Source: Planctomycetaceae bacterium
GTDB taxonomy: Bacteria > Planctomycetota > Planctomycetia > Pirellulales > Pirellulaceae
Reading direction: 5' to 3'
DNA: 64,000 nucleotides
Assembly (NCBI GenBank): GCA_027487485.1
Contig: JAIYDN010000101.1
Span: 92,128-156,127, forward strand
This document shows positions 29,472 through 38,646 of the stretch, in pieces. The notes beneath the pieces are model-generated. The model was not told the origin of the DNA, did not search any database, and saw only the letters and a program-made list of their open reading frames with translations. Each line of letters starts with the position of its first letter. The stretch's first letter is position 1. A program made the position numbers and the translations under genes.

Positions 29472-32400
29472 TCGGCTCGGAGGATCAAGACGGAAAACAA
29501 GACAAAGTGGATTCAGCCATCGCGGAGTATCTGGAAGCCGTCGATCTTCAAAGTCCTTTCGATCTTCAGCAGTGGCTGGACCGGCATCAGGAAATCAGGT
29601 CCGACTTGATGGAGTTCCTAGCCACCGAAAGCGACTTCGGGGCGGCCTTGTTGCCCAAACACCCCAACGATTTCAATGCGGCCGAATTGACTACGGATTG
29701 GGCCAGGGGAACGATGGACTCGCAGCCGCAGCAGCCTTTTGCGCCCTCGATTCGCCGATCCAAAATTGGTCCGTACGTGCTCAAGCGATTGTTGGGTGCA
29801 GGCGGCATGGGACAGGTTTATGAAGCATCGGATCCCTCTGGTAATTTGGTAGCGGTGAAGTTGTTGTCCTCGCGCTGGATGCGGTCGGAAGAGTCGTTGC
29901 TTCGTTTTAAACAAGAAGGGGAAATCGCCAGTACGATCAATCACCCGCGATGCGTTTTTGTCAGGGCTGCGGACGAAGACCAGGGCCAGCCTTACATCGT
30001 GATGGAACTGATGACGGGCAAGACGCTGAAAGATCTGAGTTCGGATTCAGGACAATTGGATGTTAACGATGCCATACGCGTCATCATGGATGTTTTGGAT
30101 GGGCTGGAAGAGGCACATTCGCACGGCATGGTCCATCGCGATATCAAACCAGCCAACTGTTATCTGGAATCCAATGGTCGCGTGAAGCTGGGGGATTTCG
30201 GTTTGGCCCGATCGATGGTCCACGATTCTGAATTGACGCAAACGGGCGATTTCGTAGGGACACCTTTGTTTGCATCCCCCGAACAAGTGAAAGGTCTATC
30301 GATTGATTCGCGTACGGATATCTATTCCGTGTGTGCGACGTTGTACTTTCTCCTTACGGGTAAAGCCCCTTTTGCAGGTTCGTCCCCCACCAGCGTGATC
30401 GCCAGAATCGTTTCCGAAGACCCAACACCTGTTCGAGCATTGAATCCAAAAGTCCCCGCGCTTCTTGAGAGCGTGATCATGCGGGGGTTGCAACGAGATC
30501 GTGCAGCCAGACAACAATCGGTCGGTGAGCTGCGGTTGGCACTGGAGCCTTTTGCAACCGGTCGGCAAACCATATCCACTTGGGGCCGTCGTTTCGCTGC
30601 CTATGGCTTGGACAGCACTCTGGCGGGACTGACCGGCGCGGTTGCTGTTCAGTTTGTATCGGTGGATGAAACGTACCCTGCAATCCCGCTCTGGCTTTTT
30701 CTAAGCTTGATGTTCCCGATGTTGGTTTATTACTTGGTCTTTGAAATTTGGGGGAACGCAACCTTAGGCAAGCGGTTGTTGCGATTGCATGTAGTCGATC
30801 GGTTTACGGGCGAGAAGCCGAGTCTGAGCAAGCGAGTGGTGCGCACTATTTCGGCATTGCTTTTCATGGGGATGTTGAGCGATTTGACTTTGTACGCATG
30901 GTGTAGTCCCAATGATCACAACCTCTGGGCTGTAAGCCAATGGACCGGTTACATGGTCTTGTACATTTTGATGTTATCGCCATGGCTATGCGCCTGGCGG
31001 CCTCGGTTGTTGTTGCATGACTGGATCAGCGGAACAACGGTCGTTGACCGACCTTCGCTTAATGCTCAGCAACAATTAGCGAGTGTCGCAGCAGTTTACG
31101 ATGTACCATTGTTGGCTTCCACGGGGTACCCAGACAAGCTGGGCGATTTCAAAGTGACTGGGCTGATCAGTACTTGCCGCTCCGGCACGATACTAGCGGG
31201 ACGCGATGAGCGCTTAGCGCGAGATGTTTGGATTCAAATGAGGCCCCTAAAAGCATCGGATTTAACTACAGAACGCCGCAATTGCGATCGCACTACTCGG
31301 TTGAGATGGCTCCATGGGGGAATCGAAGGAGATTGGCGTTGGGATGCGTTTCTTGCTTTCAAGGGAGCGCCCCTGAAACACTGGACTGCACCGGACTCGC
31401 CATTGGTCTGGAAAAAGGCACGAAGCATTCTGATTCAAATTGCCGAAGAGCAACTTCACGGCGAGCAGGATGGAACATCCGTATCGGTAAAGTCGTTGGA
31501 TCAAATATGGATCGACGCGCGTGGAAGAGTCGTTATTGTGGATTGGCATCATTTGGATCAGGCGGAGAGGGAACGAGAGGAACCTTTCGTTCAACAACAA
31601 CGCTCTGTGCTTCGCGAAACTACTAGATTACTCTTGTGTGGAAATAGCTTACCACTAGCTTCTCCACCCAAACCGATTTTAGCGATCCTACCCGGTTACG
31701 CTCGCAAGATTCTTGAACCTCTATCGACGGTAACTACGGAGTCATTTTCAGCAGCGACTTTTCTTGAGTCGCTCAACGCTAATTCACGTAGACCTGCCGA
31801 ACTTAACTTTGAGAATAGGCTGTTAGGGGTAGGGGTCGCAGCAGTTCCCGCCCTTTTGATGCTGGCTATTGTCGCTTCGCTTTCCCGAGCTGGAAATCTG
31901 CTGTCGCTAGAAATTTTAACGGATCAGTTGGTTGCACCCTCGGTGGTCGAATGGTTGCTGGAATCAGGCAACGAAAAGGAATGGGAGCGAGCCAAGGCCA
32001 AAGTTGAAGCATGGCCCTCGCGCGAGCAATTGCAGTCTTGGCTTGAAAATCGTCAACAGAGAACTCAAGATTTGTCCGAACAGTATAGAGTGCGATTCGA
32101 ACGGCAAGGCTCATTTGCTGCACTTATTGCTCAAAACGCCAATTTGATTCCTGAGCCGGTTTTGCAATTGCCAGCGGTTCGTTTCGAATGGGAGAACGAC
32201 AAACTGGTGTTGGTAAACTGGCGCAAAACGGAGGGACGCTACCCATTCGATCTTCAGTTGGTTTCTCGAATGATTGCGCACGATGCTAGTCAGCCCTCGC
32301 AAGCATTTTTTCGTCGAAGCCCGATGCGGTTGGTCGCTGTGATGCTCGCCCCGTTTTTCATTTGGATGATTTGGGCAGGATTAACGCGAGGCGGACTTGC

Positions 32401-32677
32401 AATGTGGATTTCAGGTCAACAGGTCGTAAACGCTGTTGGTACGCCCATCCCTTGGTATATTTGGATGTGCCGCGTGTTGGTTGCAGGTGCGCCATTTCTA
32501 CTTCTCCAATGCTTGGTAGCTTGGCTGGATTTGTACCACCCCGAATACTTGCTGGTATCTTCGATCGCAAGTCTTGTCATGCTGTGGCTGTTTTTGGTTT
32601 ACTCCATTCTTGTTCTTGCGTTTCCACGACGCGCACCTCACGATTGGCTGCTGGGGCTGTATCTGGTCCCCAGATGA
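29468..32677 (+). CDS. Ser/Thr protein kinase with RDD membrane region, second degenerate kinase-like domain and C-terminal RDD-like region
   Basis: VLKRLLGAGGMGQVYEA, VAVKLL, HGMVHRDIKPANCYL, LGDFGLAR; RDD-like GNATLGKRLLRLHVVD; ATGA overlap with the sigma gene. Confidence 0.92.
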   Translation: MIGSEDQDGKQDKVDSAIAEYLEAVDLQSPFDLQQWLDRHQEIRSDLMEFLATESDFGAALLPKHPNDFNAAELTTDWARGTMDSQPQQPFAPSIRRSKIGPYVLKRLLGAGGMGQVYEASDPSGNLVAVKLLSSRWMRSEESLLRFKQEGEIASTINHPRCVFVRAADEDQGQPYIVMELMTGKTLKDLSSDSGQLDVNDAIRVIMDVLDGLEEAHSHGMVHRDIKPANCYLESNGRVKLGDFGLARSMVHDSELTQTGDFVGTPLFASPEQVKGLSIDSRTDIYSVCATLYFLLTGKAPFAGSSPTSVIARIVSEDPTPVRALNPKVPALLESVIMRGLQRDRAARQQSVGELRLALEPFATGRQTISTWGRRFAAYGLDSTLAGLTGAVAVQFVSVDETYPAIPLWLFLSLMFPMLVYYLVFEIWGNATLGKRLLRLHVVDRFTGEKPSLSKRVVRTISALLFMGMLSDLTLYAWCSPNDHNLWAVSQWTGYMVLYILMLSPWLCAWRPRLLLHDWISGTTVVDRPSLNAQQQLASVAAVYDVPLLASTGYPDKLGDFKVTGLISTCRSGTILAGRDERLARDVWIQMRPLKASDLTTERRNCDRTTRLRWLHGGIEGDWRWDAFLAFKGAPLKHWTAPDSPLVWKKARSILIQIAEEQLHGEQDGTSVSVKSLDQIWIDARGRVVIVDWHHLDQAEREREEPFVQQQRSVLRETTRLLLCGNSLPLASPPKPILAILPGYARKILEPLSTVTTESFSAATFLESLNANSRRPAELNFENRLLGVGVAAVPALLMLAIVASLSRAGNLLSLEILTDQLVAPSVVEWLLESGNEKEWERAKAKVEAWPSREQLQSWLENRQQRTQDLSEQYRVRFERQGSFAALIAQNANLIPEPVLQLPAVRFEWENDKLVLVNWRKTEGRYPFDLQLVSRMIAHDASQPSQAFFRRSPMRLVAVMLAPFFIWMIWAGLTRGGLAMWISGQQVVNAVGTPIPWYIWMCRVLVAGAPFLLLQCLVAWLDLYHPEYLLVSSIASLVMLWLFLVYSILVLAFPRRAPHDWLLGLYLVPR

Positions 32678-32798
32678 GGAATTGAAGGTAAGAAAGATTT
32701 TTTTAATTCTTGCGCCCCATTTTGGCGGCGATGTCGGCTAGCAAGGTATGGGTCGCTTCAAACGGCGACCTTGATCCTTACTTTTAAAGACGATTTCG

Positions 32799-33767
32799 AT
32801 GTCAAACCTATTGATCCAAGTTCAGGAAGTTGGAAAAGCGTTTCGTACCGTCCGTGCCGTGGACGGGGTTTCCTTTGAGGTGAAGCAGGGTGAGATTTTT
32901 GCGTTGCTTGGGCCGAACGGAGCTGGGAAATCGACCTTGGTGCGGATGATGATCGGTATGTTGCCTCCCGATCAAGGGTTGATTCAATGGTACGATTGCC
33001 ATGGCAAACCTGCTGCCATGGATGCTGCTCAGATTGGCTATCTTCCCGAAGATCGTGGACTGTATCGCGATCAAAAGGTAAGTCGCATTTTGGAGTACTT
33101 CGGCCAATTGCGAGGCATGTCCATCGCTCAATCGAAACAGGCTTCACGGGAGTGGGCCGAGCGATTGGAAGTTTCGCAGTACCTTGGAAGCAAACTGGAA
33201 ACGCTCAGCAAAGGGAATCAGCAGAAAGTGCAAGTGGCGGCAGCGGTTTTGCATCGCCCTCGGTTGGCATTGTTGGACGAACCTTTTTCGGGCCTGGACC
33301 CGCTGAATCAAGAAATGATGCTGGGGGTAATTCGGTCTTTGCAAGAACAGGGGACGACCGTTCTGCTTAGCGCGCACCAATTGGAGTTGGTGGAGCGATT
33401 GGCTGATCGAGTTTTCTTGCTGGCCCAGGGGCGACGAATCATGTCGGGCACCGTACCAGAGCTCAAGGCCAGCAGACACAGCGGTTACTCCCTAAGGATT
33501 CACTTCGGGAAACCAGTACAATCAGATTGGTTCGACACGTGGAAACCTGAATCGGACCTGGAGAGCTTAGAGTTCATTTCGGACGATACGATTCAGTTGA
33601 CCCTTCAAAACAAAAGCACTGCTGTCGAGTGGATTCAGCGTGCCTCGGGAGTGGCGGACGTCGCCGACTTCCGTGGCGGTGCATTGTCTCTTCATGAAAT
33701 TTACTTGCGGGCACTGAATCCAAAGCAAGTTTCGTTGGACGTGGATAGAAGCAAGACTCTGGTCTGA
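32799..33767 (+). CDS. ABC transporter ATP-binding protein (NatA-like)
   Basis: Walker A GPNGAGKST, signature LSKGNQQKVQ, Walker B LALLDEPFSGLDP, C-terminal DUF4162-like region. Confidence 0.94.
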   Translation: MSNLLIQVQEVGKAFRTVRAVDGVSFEVKQGEIFALLGPNGAGKSTLVRMMIGMLPPDQGLIQWYDCHGKPAAMDAAQIGYLPEDRGLYRDQKVSRILEYFGQLRGMSIAQSKQASREWAERLEVSQYLGSKLETLSKGNQQKVQVAAAVLHRPRLALLDEPFSGLDPLNQEMMLGVIRSLQEQGTTVLLSAHQLELVERLADRVFLLAQGRRIMSGTVPELKASRHSGYSLRIHFGKPVQSDWFDTWKPESDLESLEFISDDTIQLTLQNKSTAVEWIQRASGVADVADFRGGALSLHEIYLRALNPKQVSLDVDRSKTLV

Positions 33768-33848
33768 AAAAAGGCCATGTTCGTTCGTGTGTGTTCCGTG
33801 CAGAAAATTTAAAGCTGAATCTCCGAAAATCGAAAGTAGATAACCACC

Positions 33849-36362
33849 ATGAATCATTGGCTGAAAACCAGCTGGACTGTTGCCCGTTGGGAATTCCAGC
33901 GTTACTTCAAACTGAAAGACCAAGTGATTGGGATTGTTTCCTTACTGGTCGGGGCTGTGGTCGGTTATGGTGCGATTCGTATTGCGCAATCGGCTAAAAA
34001 GGTCGAAGTGGCGGTTCTGGGTGCGAACGCCCAGTTCGCGTTGCCGGAAAACGGGAAGTTGAAAATCGCTGAGGGAACACGGACCGAGCAAGAATGGCGG
34101 GAAAAGGTCCAAGATCGTTCGATCGATGGATTACTTGTTTTTACTCAATCGGCTGAATCGCCATGGGAAGCTAATCTGACGGTACGCCAAGAGCCAGCCT
34201 GGTTGGAGGAACTGCGACCGGCTGTTCAAAAGGAACGGATGCAATGGCAGATGCAAGCCGCCAAACTTAGTCCGGAAACCTTAGCTCAGGTGTTGGCTCC
34301 GGCAGATATCGAGCTGGTCACTCTGGCCAACCGAGGTGTTTCCAAGGTGGATCGATTGATCGCCTACAGCATTCTCGGAGCGATGCTGATAACCACCTGG
34401 ATCGGTTTGGCGTACATGATGACAGGCATCACAGGTGAAAAGCAGCTGCGGGTCACCGAGCAAATCGTGAGCGCGATTCGCCCGCAAATGTGGATCGATG
34501 GGAAATTGATTGGAATCACGGGTGCAGCCATTGGTTCGTTGGCATTTCTGTTTATACCCAGTATTTTATGCTGGCCGCTTGTTGGGTTGCTAGGTTGGGA
34601 TGTGTCCCTGCCTGATTCACTGCATCGATGGGAGTTTTTGCCGGTGTTGCTAGCCTTCTATTTGGGGGGAGTTTTGTTTTGGAATTGCTTTTATGCGGGG
34701 GTGGCATCTGTGATCAACGATCCCAATACTTCTTCACGTACGTCGCTTTTGTTTCTGCCCATGCTCCCCATGATCGCGGCTGGCTTGGTGGTGTCGCAAC
34801 CGGATGGAGCCATGATGCGAGTGTTAAGTTTGGTGCCCGGCGCGTCTTCAACCGCCATGCCGATGCGGATGGTTTTGGGCGAGGTGTCGGCCGTGGAGAT
34901 TTTGTTGAGCCTGATTTTTATGCTGGTCGGCATTGCCGGTCTACGCCTTCTTGCGGGGCGGATTTTTGCCGCAGGCATTATGCTTTATGGCAAAGAACCA
35001 AGCTGGCTGGATATCGTCAAATGGGCGCTGAGTCGGCAAGGCAAAACCCAATCATTTTCAGCGGTCATACTCGTGATGATGTGCTCAAGTTGGACCATTC
35101 TGTTGCCCAGCCAGGGGACGGCCCAAGAGAACTTGGATCTAGAACAACAACGTAAATCGTTCGATCAAGTTTGGCAAACGATCAAAGATGTTCATTGGAA
35201 TCAAGAGTTGGTTGGCGAAAAATGGGATTCGCTTCGAGAGGAGCTAAAGCCCAAAATCGAACAAGCGAAAGATAAGGAATCGGTCCGGGAAATCCTTCGT
35301 CAAATGCTGAAAAGTCTGGGGCAATCTCACTGCGAGATCATCCCGAGCGAAACCTACGAAGCCATGGAGGAGCAAGGGAACCAAGGTGGGGAAGGCGTAA
35401 GTGGTTTAACCTTTCGTTGGATCGACGATCAATTGGTGGTAACGCAGGTGCGGCCCGAATCACCTGCCAAAAACAGTGGCGTTGAAGTAGGCTGGGCTTT
35501 GCAAAGCGTTACTAGGGGTGGGACGACTCGCACTGCGGATCAATTAGTCCTTGCCGTCAAGAAATCCACTCAAGGGCAGATCGTCCGTTTTGAAACAGCG
35601 ATGGGACTTGCGGCGACCAGTGTGTTGACGGGCGCTATCGACGAAACGTTGAAAGTAGCTTTTCTGGACAATACGAACTCCTCCAAGACGGTTATGTTGC
35701 AGTTGGTCCAAGGGGAAGGGATTCCAGCGAAGATGGGGAATCTACCTCTGATGGACATTGAATTCCAATCTCGTTTGCTGGATGACAACATCGGTTACAT
35801 TGCATTCAATGCATTCTTTGACCCGGGGCGATTGATGAAAGCATTTCAAAAAGCGGTCACTCAGGATTTTGTACAATCGGAAGGTCTTGTGATTGACATG
35901 CGAGGGAACATTGGAGGGATGATTCTGATGACGATGGGTATGAGTGGTTGGTTTGTCGATGAACAAGGAAAGCTGGGATGCATGAAGATGAAGGATACTC
36001 CCTTGAACGTCGTGATCAATCCACGACAGCCCAGATATAAGCGACCGGTAGCCATCCTGATCGACGAATGTTCCATCTCATCGGCTGAGATCTACGCTGG
36101 TGGTTTGCAAGACCTTGGTGTGGCTCGTATTTTTGGTGCGAGATCTGCTGGTTTGGTTCTACCTTCCAACGTGTCGCGTTTGCCCAACCAAGATGGATTT
36201 CAGTACGTTACTGCGGATTACGAATCCGCATCCGGTCGTGTTTTGGAGGGGCAAGGAGTTGTGCCAGATGAATCGATCACGCTGACTCGAGCTCAACTCA
36301 AGGCCGACGCCGACCCAGTATTATCCGCCGCGAAGGCATGGATCTTGACCCAACCAAAGTAA
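33849..36362 (+). CDS. ABC-2 type permease fused to a PDZ-containing S41 (C-terminal processing) peptidase
   Basis: N-terminal multi-TM NatB-like region (VARWEFQRYFKLKDQ...EKQLRVTEQIVSAIRPQMWIDGKLIG); C-terminal PDZ (VTQVRPESPAKNSGVEVGW) and S41 core (GLVIDMRGNIGGMILM, VAILIDECSISSAEIYAGGLQDLG, GARSAGLVLPS). Single uninterrupted frame. Confidence 0.88.
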   Translation: MNHWLKTSWTVARWEFQRYFKLKDQVIGIVSLLVGAVVGYGAIRIAQSAKKVEVAVLGANAQFALPENGKLKIAEGTRTEQEWREKVQDRSIDGLLVFTQSAESPWEANLTVRQEPAWLEELRPAVQKERMQWQMQAAKLSPETLAQVLAPADIELVTLANRGVSKVDRLIAYSILGAMLITTWIGLAYMMTGITGEKQLRVTEQIVSAIRPQMWIDGKLIGITGAAIGSLAFLFIPSILCWPLVGLLGWDVSLPDSLHRWEFLPVLLAFYLGGVLFWNCFYAGVASVINDPNTSSRTSLLFLPMLPMIAAGLVVSQPDGAMMRVLSLVPGASSTAMPMRMVLGEVSAVEILLSLIFMLVGIAGLRLLAGRIFAAGIMLYGKEPSWLDIVKWALSRQGKTQSFSAVILVMMCSSWTILLPSQGTAQENLDLEQQRKSFDQVWQTIKDVHWNQELVGEKWDSLREELKPKIEQAKDKESVREILRQMLKSLGQSHCEIIPSETYEAMEEQGNQGGEGVSGLTFRWIDDQLVVTQVRPESPAKNSGVEVGWALQSVTRGGTTRTADQLVLAVKKSTQGQIVRFETAMGLAATSVLTGAIDETLKVAFLDNTNSSKTVMLQLVQGEGIPAKMGNLPLMDIEFQSRLLDDNIGYIAFNAFFDPGRLMKAFQKAVTQDFVQSEGLVIDMRGNIGGMILMTMGMSGWFVDEQGKLGCMKMKDTPLNVVINPRQPRYKRPVAILIDECSISSAEIYAGGLQDLGVARIFGARSAGLVLPSNVSRLPNQDGFQYVTADYESASGRVLEGQGVVPDESITLTRAQLKADADPVLSAAKAWILTQPK

Positions 36363-36412
36363 ACTTCAACTTCAACTTCAACCTAAACCTAAACTGTCCT
36401 TCAACTTCAACC
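36363..36412. repeat. CTTCAA hexamer-type simple repeat
   Basis: acttcaacttcaacttcaacctaaacctaaactgtccttcaacttcaacc immediately after the permease-protease stop. Confidence 0.8.
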
Positions 36413-36437
36413 GTTCTCTTAAGAAAGAAACTAAGTT

Positions 36438-37262
36438 ATGAAAATTCGATTCAATCGCTTTGCCTGTGCTGTTGCTCTGTGTTCAGCCTGTGTTGGGGCG
36501 TTGCCAAGCAGCCAGAGTTCCGTCATGGCTCAGGAGACCAGTTCTGCGACAGCAAAATCTTCGTCTGCGACCAAGTCACTTCCAAGCGCTGACGACGTGA
36601 TCAAGAAGTATGTGGCCGCGTCGGGTGGACAAGAGAAGCTTCAAGCGATTAAGTCCATGGTCAGTAAGGGCAAATTGTCGATACCGGCAGCTGGGGTCAA
36701 TGGGGACATCGTTTTACAGCAAGTGTCGGACGGTAAGTTCATGATGAGCATGGAAATTCCGGGCGTCGTGTCGCAGACATCGGGTTCCGATGGCTCCACA
36801 TTGTGGGAAACGTCTAGCGTAACAGGCACAGAAGTTTTAAGCGGTGTGCGTGCGGACCAAACGAAGCTTCAAATGACGTTGTTTCCTTCGCTCGAGATGA
36901 ATCGATTCTTCGATTCGGTGGAATGCACAAGCCAAGAAAAATTTGGTGGCGAAGATTGTTATGTCGTCGAGGCGAAGAAAAAGGGGCAACCGTCGATGAT
37001 ATCCTACTTCTCGGTAGCGACAGGGCTTGGCAAAGGGAATCGTATGACGGTTTCAACCGCCATGGGGGATTTGAAGATTGTTTCCGAGATTAAAACTCAC
37101 ATCGAGAAAAGCGGCATCCAGTTCCCGGGCGAGGTGGAGGCAACGTTGCCCAACGGGATGAAGCAATTGATCACGATGGAAGAGATCGAAGTGAATGCCA
37201 AGATTGATTCCAAAGAGTTTGCTCTACCGGACGAGGTAAAATCGATGGTGAAAAATCAGTAG
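36438..37262 (+). CDS. LolA-like / outer membrane lipoprotein-sorting-like secreted protein
   Basis: Signal peptide; SADDVIKKYVAASGGQEKLQAIKSMVSKGKL N-terminus typical of that superfamily; co-directional after the ABC genes. Confidence 0.6.
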   Translation: MKIRFNRFACAVALCSACVGALPSSQSSVMAQETSSATAKSSSATKSLPSADDVIKKYVAASGGQEKLQAIKSMVSKGKLSIPAAGVNGDIVLQQVSDGKFMMSMEIPGVVSQTSGSDGSTLWETSSVTGTEVLSGVRADQTKLQMTLFPSLEMNRFFDSVECTSQEKFGGEDCYVVEAKKKGQPSMISYFSVATGLGKGNRMTVSTAMGDLKIVSEIKTHIEKSGIQFPGEVEATLPNGMKQLITMEEIEVNAKIDSKEFALPDEVKSMVKNQ

Positions 37263-37387
37263 TCACTCCATCGATGTCGAAGTGTTCGTTTGCATGGGTC
37301 GTATTTGTTGGTTCGCATACGACTCATGCAATGGCAGATGCTAGTTCTATGTCTGCGTTCTTGCGACACCGAATCAAGCTAGTCGCG

Positions 37388-38329
37388 TTAGACCAAGTCG
37401 TCGAACGCAACGTCTTTTTCTGTCTCTTTCAGGGCGAGTCGTTTAGCCCAAACGATGCGAAGTCTATTCTTATAGAAGCATCCGTACATGATCAGTACCC
37501 CTGCGGTATATGCTGATACGAAAAGCACGGATCTGAAGCCAAAAAGAACCGTTTGCAAAACGCTGGAAAGCCCAAGCAGCAGCATGAAGATAACAAGTGC
37601 GATGAACACCAGTGTCAATTTGGTTTCCAAGCGGCGGTGAGCGATCCAAAGGCAAAGGTACATCCAGGCTAGTGGAATCCCGCAACCGGCAATCAGCCAC
37701 AAAGCGAGATAGATTGTAAGTTGCGAAAAATTTACATTGAAGTCTTGGTTGAGGTCTGCGTTGAAGCTTCGGATCCAACCAAATAAAAAGCAGGCGGGGA
37801 CAATCCCAATCAAGATAAGCAAGGCTGGCAGAGCGACATATAGACCGACGCTCAATGGGGGGAGACGCACGATGTCGCCATTTAGGCTCAAGCACAATCC
37901 AAGGAACCGCTGGAATAACCATCCCACGATGACGACAGAAATCGCATAAGCCACGAACGGAAAAAGCAAAAACCCTGAAAAGAAAACGAGCTGCGCACCA
38001 ATGTACAGCAGTGCCAGCGCCACGGGGACCAAACGATTTGGGTCGCGGTTTGGAAAAAGAAATAAGCAATGTGCCAGGAACATGAAGATCCCAAAATCGC
38101 AACCCAGGGACGCGGTCGACGCTGTTGAGATCATCCAGTTGCCGAAAGCGCTTACCCCACGGGTGTTGGAGCCTGTGGAAATGAGGCAGGCATAGACAAC
38201 GATTTTTGCAAGGAAGCTGGCTAGTAAAACCAAGCTGCAATCTACAGACGCTCGGCCAATCGCCACGTGAACCAACTCAGGATCGTTGCTAATGACTGGT
38301 TGGGATTCGCCAAGTTCAATCGCTTGCAT
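37388..38329 (-). CDS. Multi-pass membrane protein of unknown function
   Basis: 313 aa ORF with multiple hydrophobic segments; no family recognised. Confidence 0.6.
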   Translation of the reverse strand: MQAIELGESQPVISNDPELVHVAIGRASVDCSLVLLASFLAKIVVYACLISTGSNTRGVSAFGNWMISTASTASLGCDFGIFMFLAHCLFLFPNRDPNRLVPVALALLYIGAQLVFFSGFLLFPFVAYAISVVIVGWLFQRFLGLCLSLNGDIVRLPPLSVGLYVALPALLILIGIVPACFLFGWIRSFNADLNQDFNVNFSQLTIYLALWLIAGCGIPLAWMYLCLWIAHRRLETKLTLVFIALVIFMLLLGLSSVLQTVLFGFRSVLFVSAYTAGVLIMYGCFYKNRLRIVWAKRLALKETEKDVAFDDLV

Positions 38330-38646
38330 TTTGGTATCTCGAGCGTTCTATGCGGAAATGTTTATTGAAGATAAAGCGATGTTTGCAATCGATGCGTCAA
38401 GGGGGACTTTTTCAGGTACCGTGGGGCAAAGTCTGGTATTCTGGCATGGGACGCATTCGTCCGAGCCTAAAGTTGCTCCCTGGGAATTGTCTGGGGTAGC
38501 GAGTACAATTAGCTTCTGCGATTCTTGGTAGATCCATAGTCTACTCAATTGCCACGCCCGCCGGTCCAGCCTTCCTTCCTACCCTCCCACCGACCCAACC
38601 TAGGATTCGGTGCGGACAATCCCTCCAATGCAAAGTGCTCGCAATC

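Noticed and set aside
37470-38240. 256-aa minus-strand ORF overlapping the 313-aa membrane protein in another frame
   Set aside because: Arg/Pro-rich composition with no motif; the 313-aa frame has coherent TM segments and is preferred.
38540-38625. Pyrimidine-rich tract before the DUF1549 gene as a regulatory element
   Set aside because: Only a composition bias; no clear repeat unit or structure to support a call.
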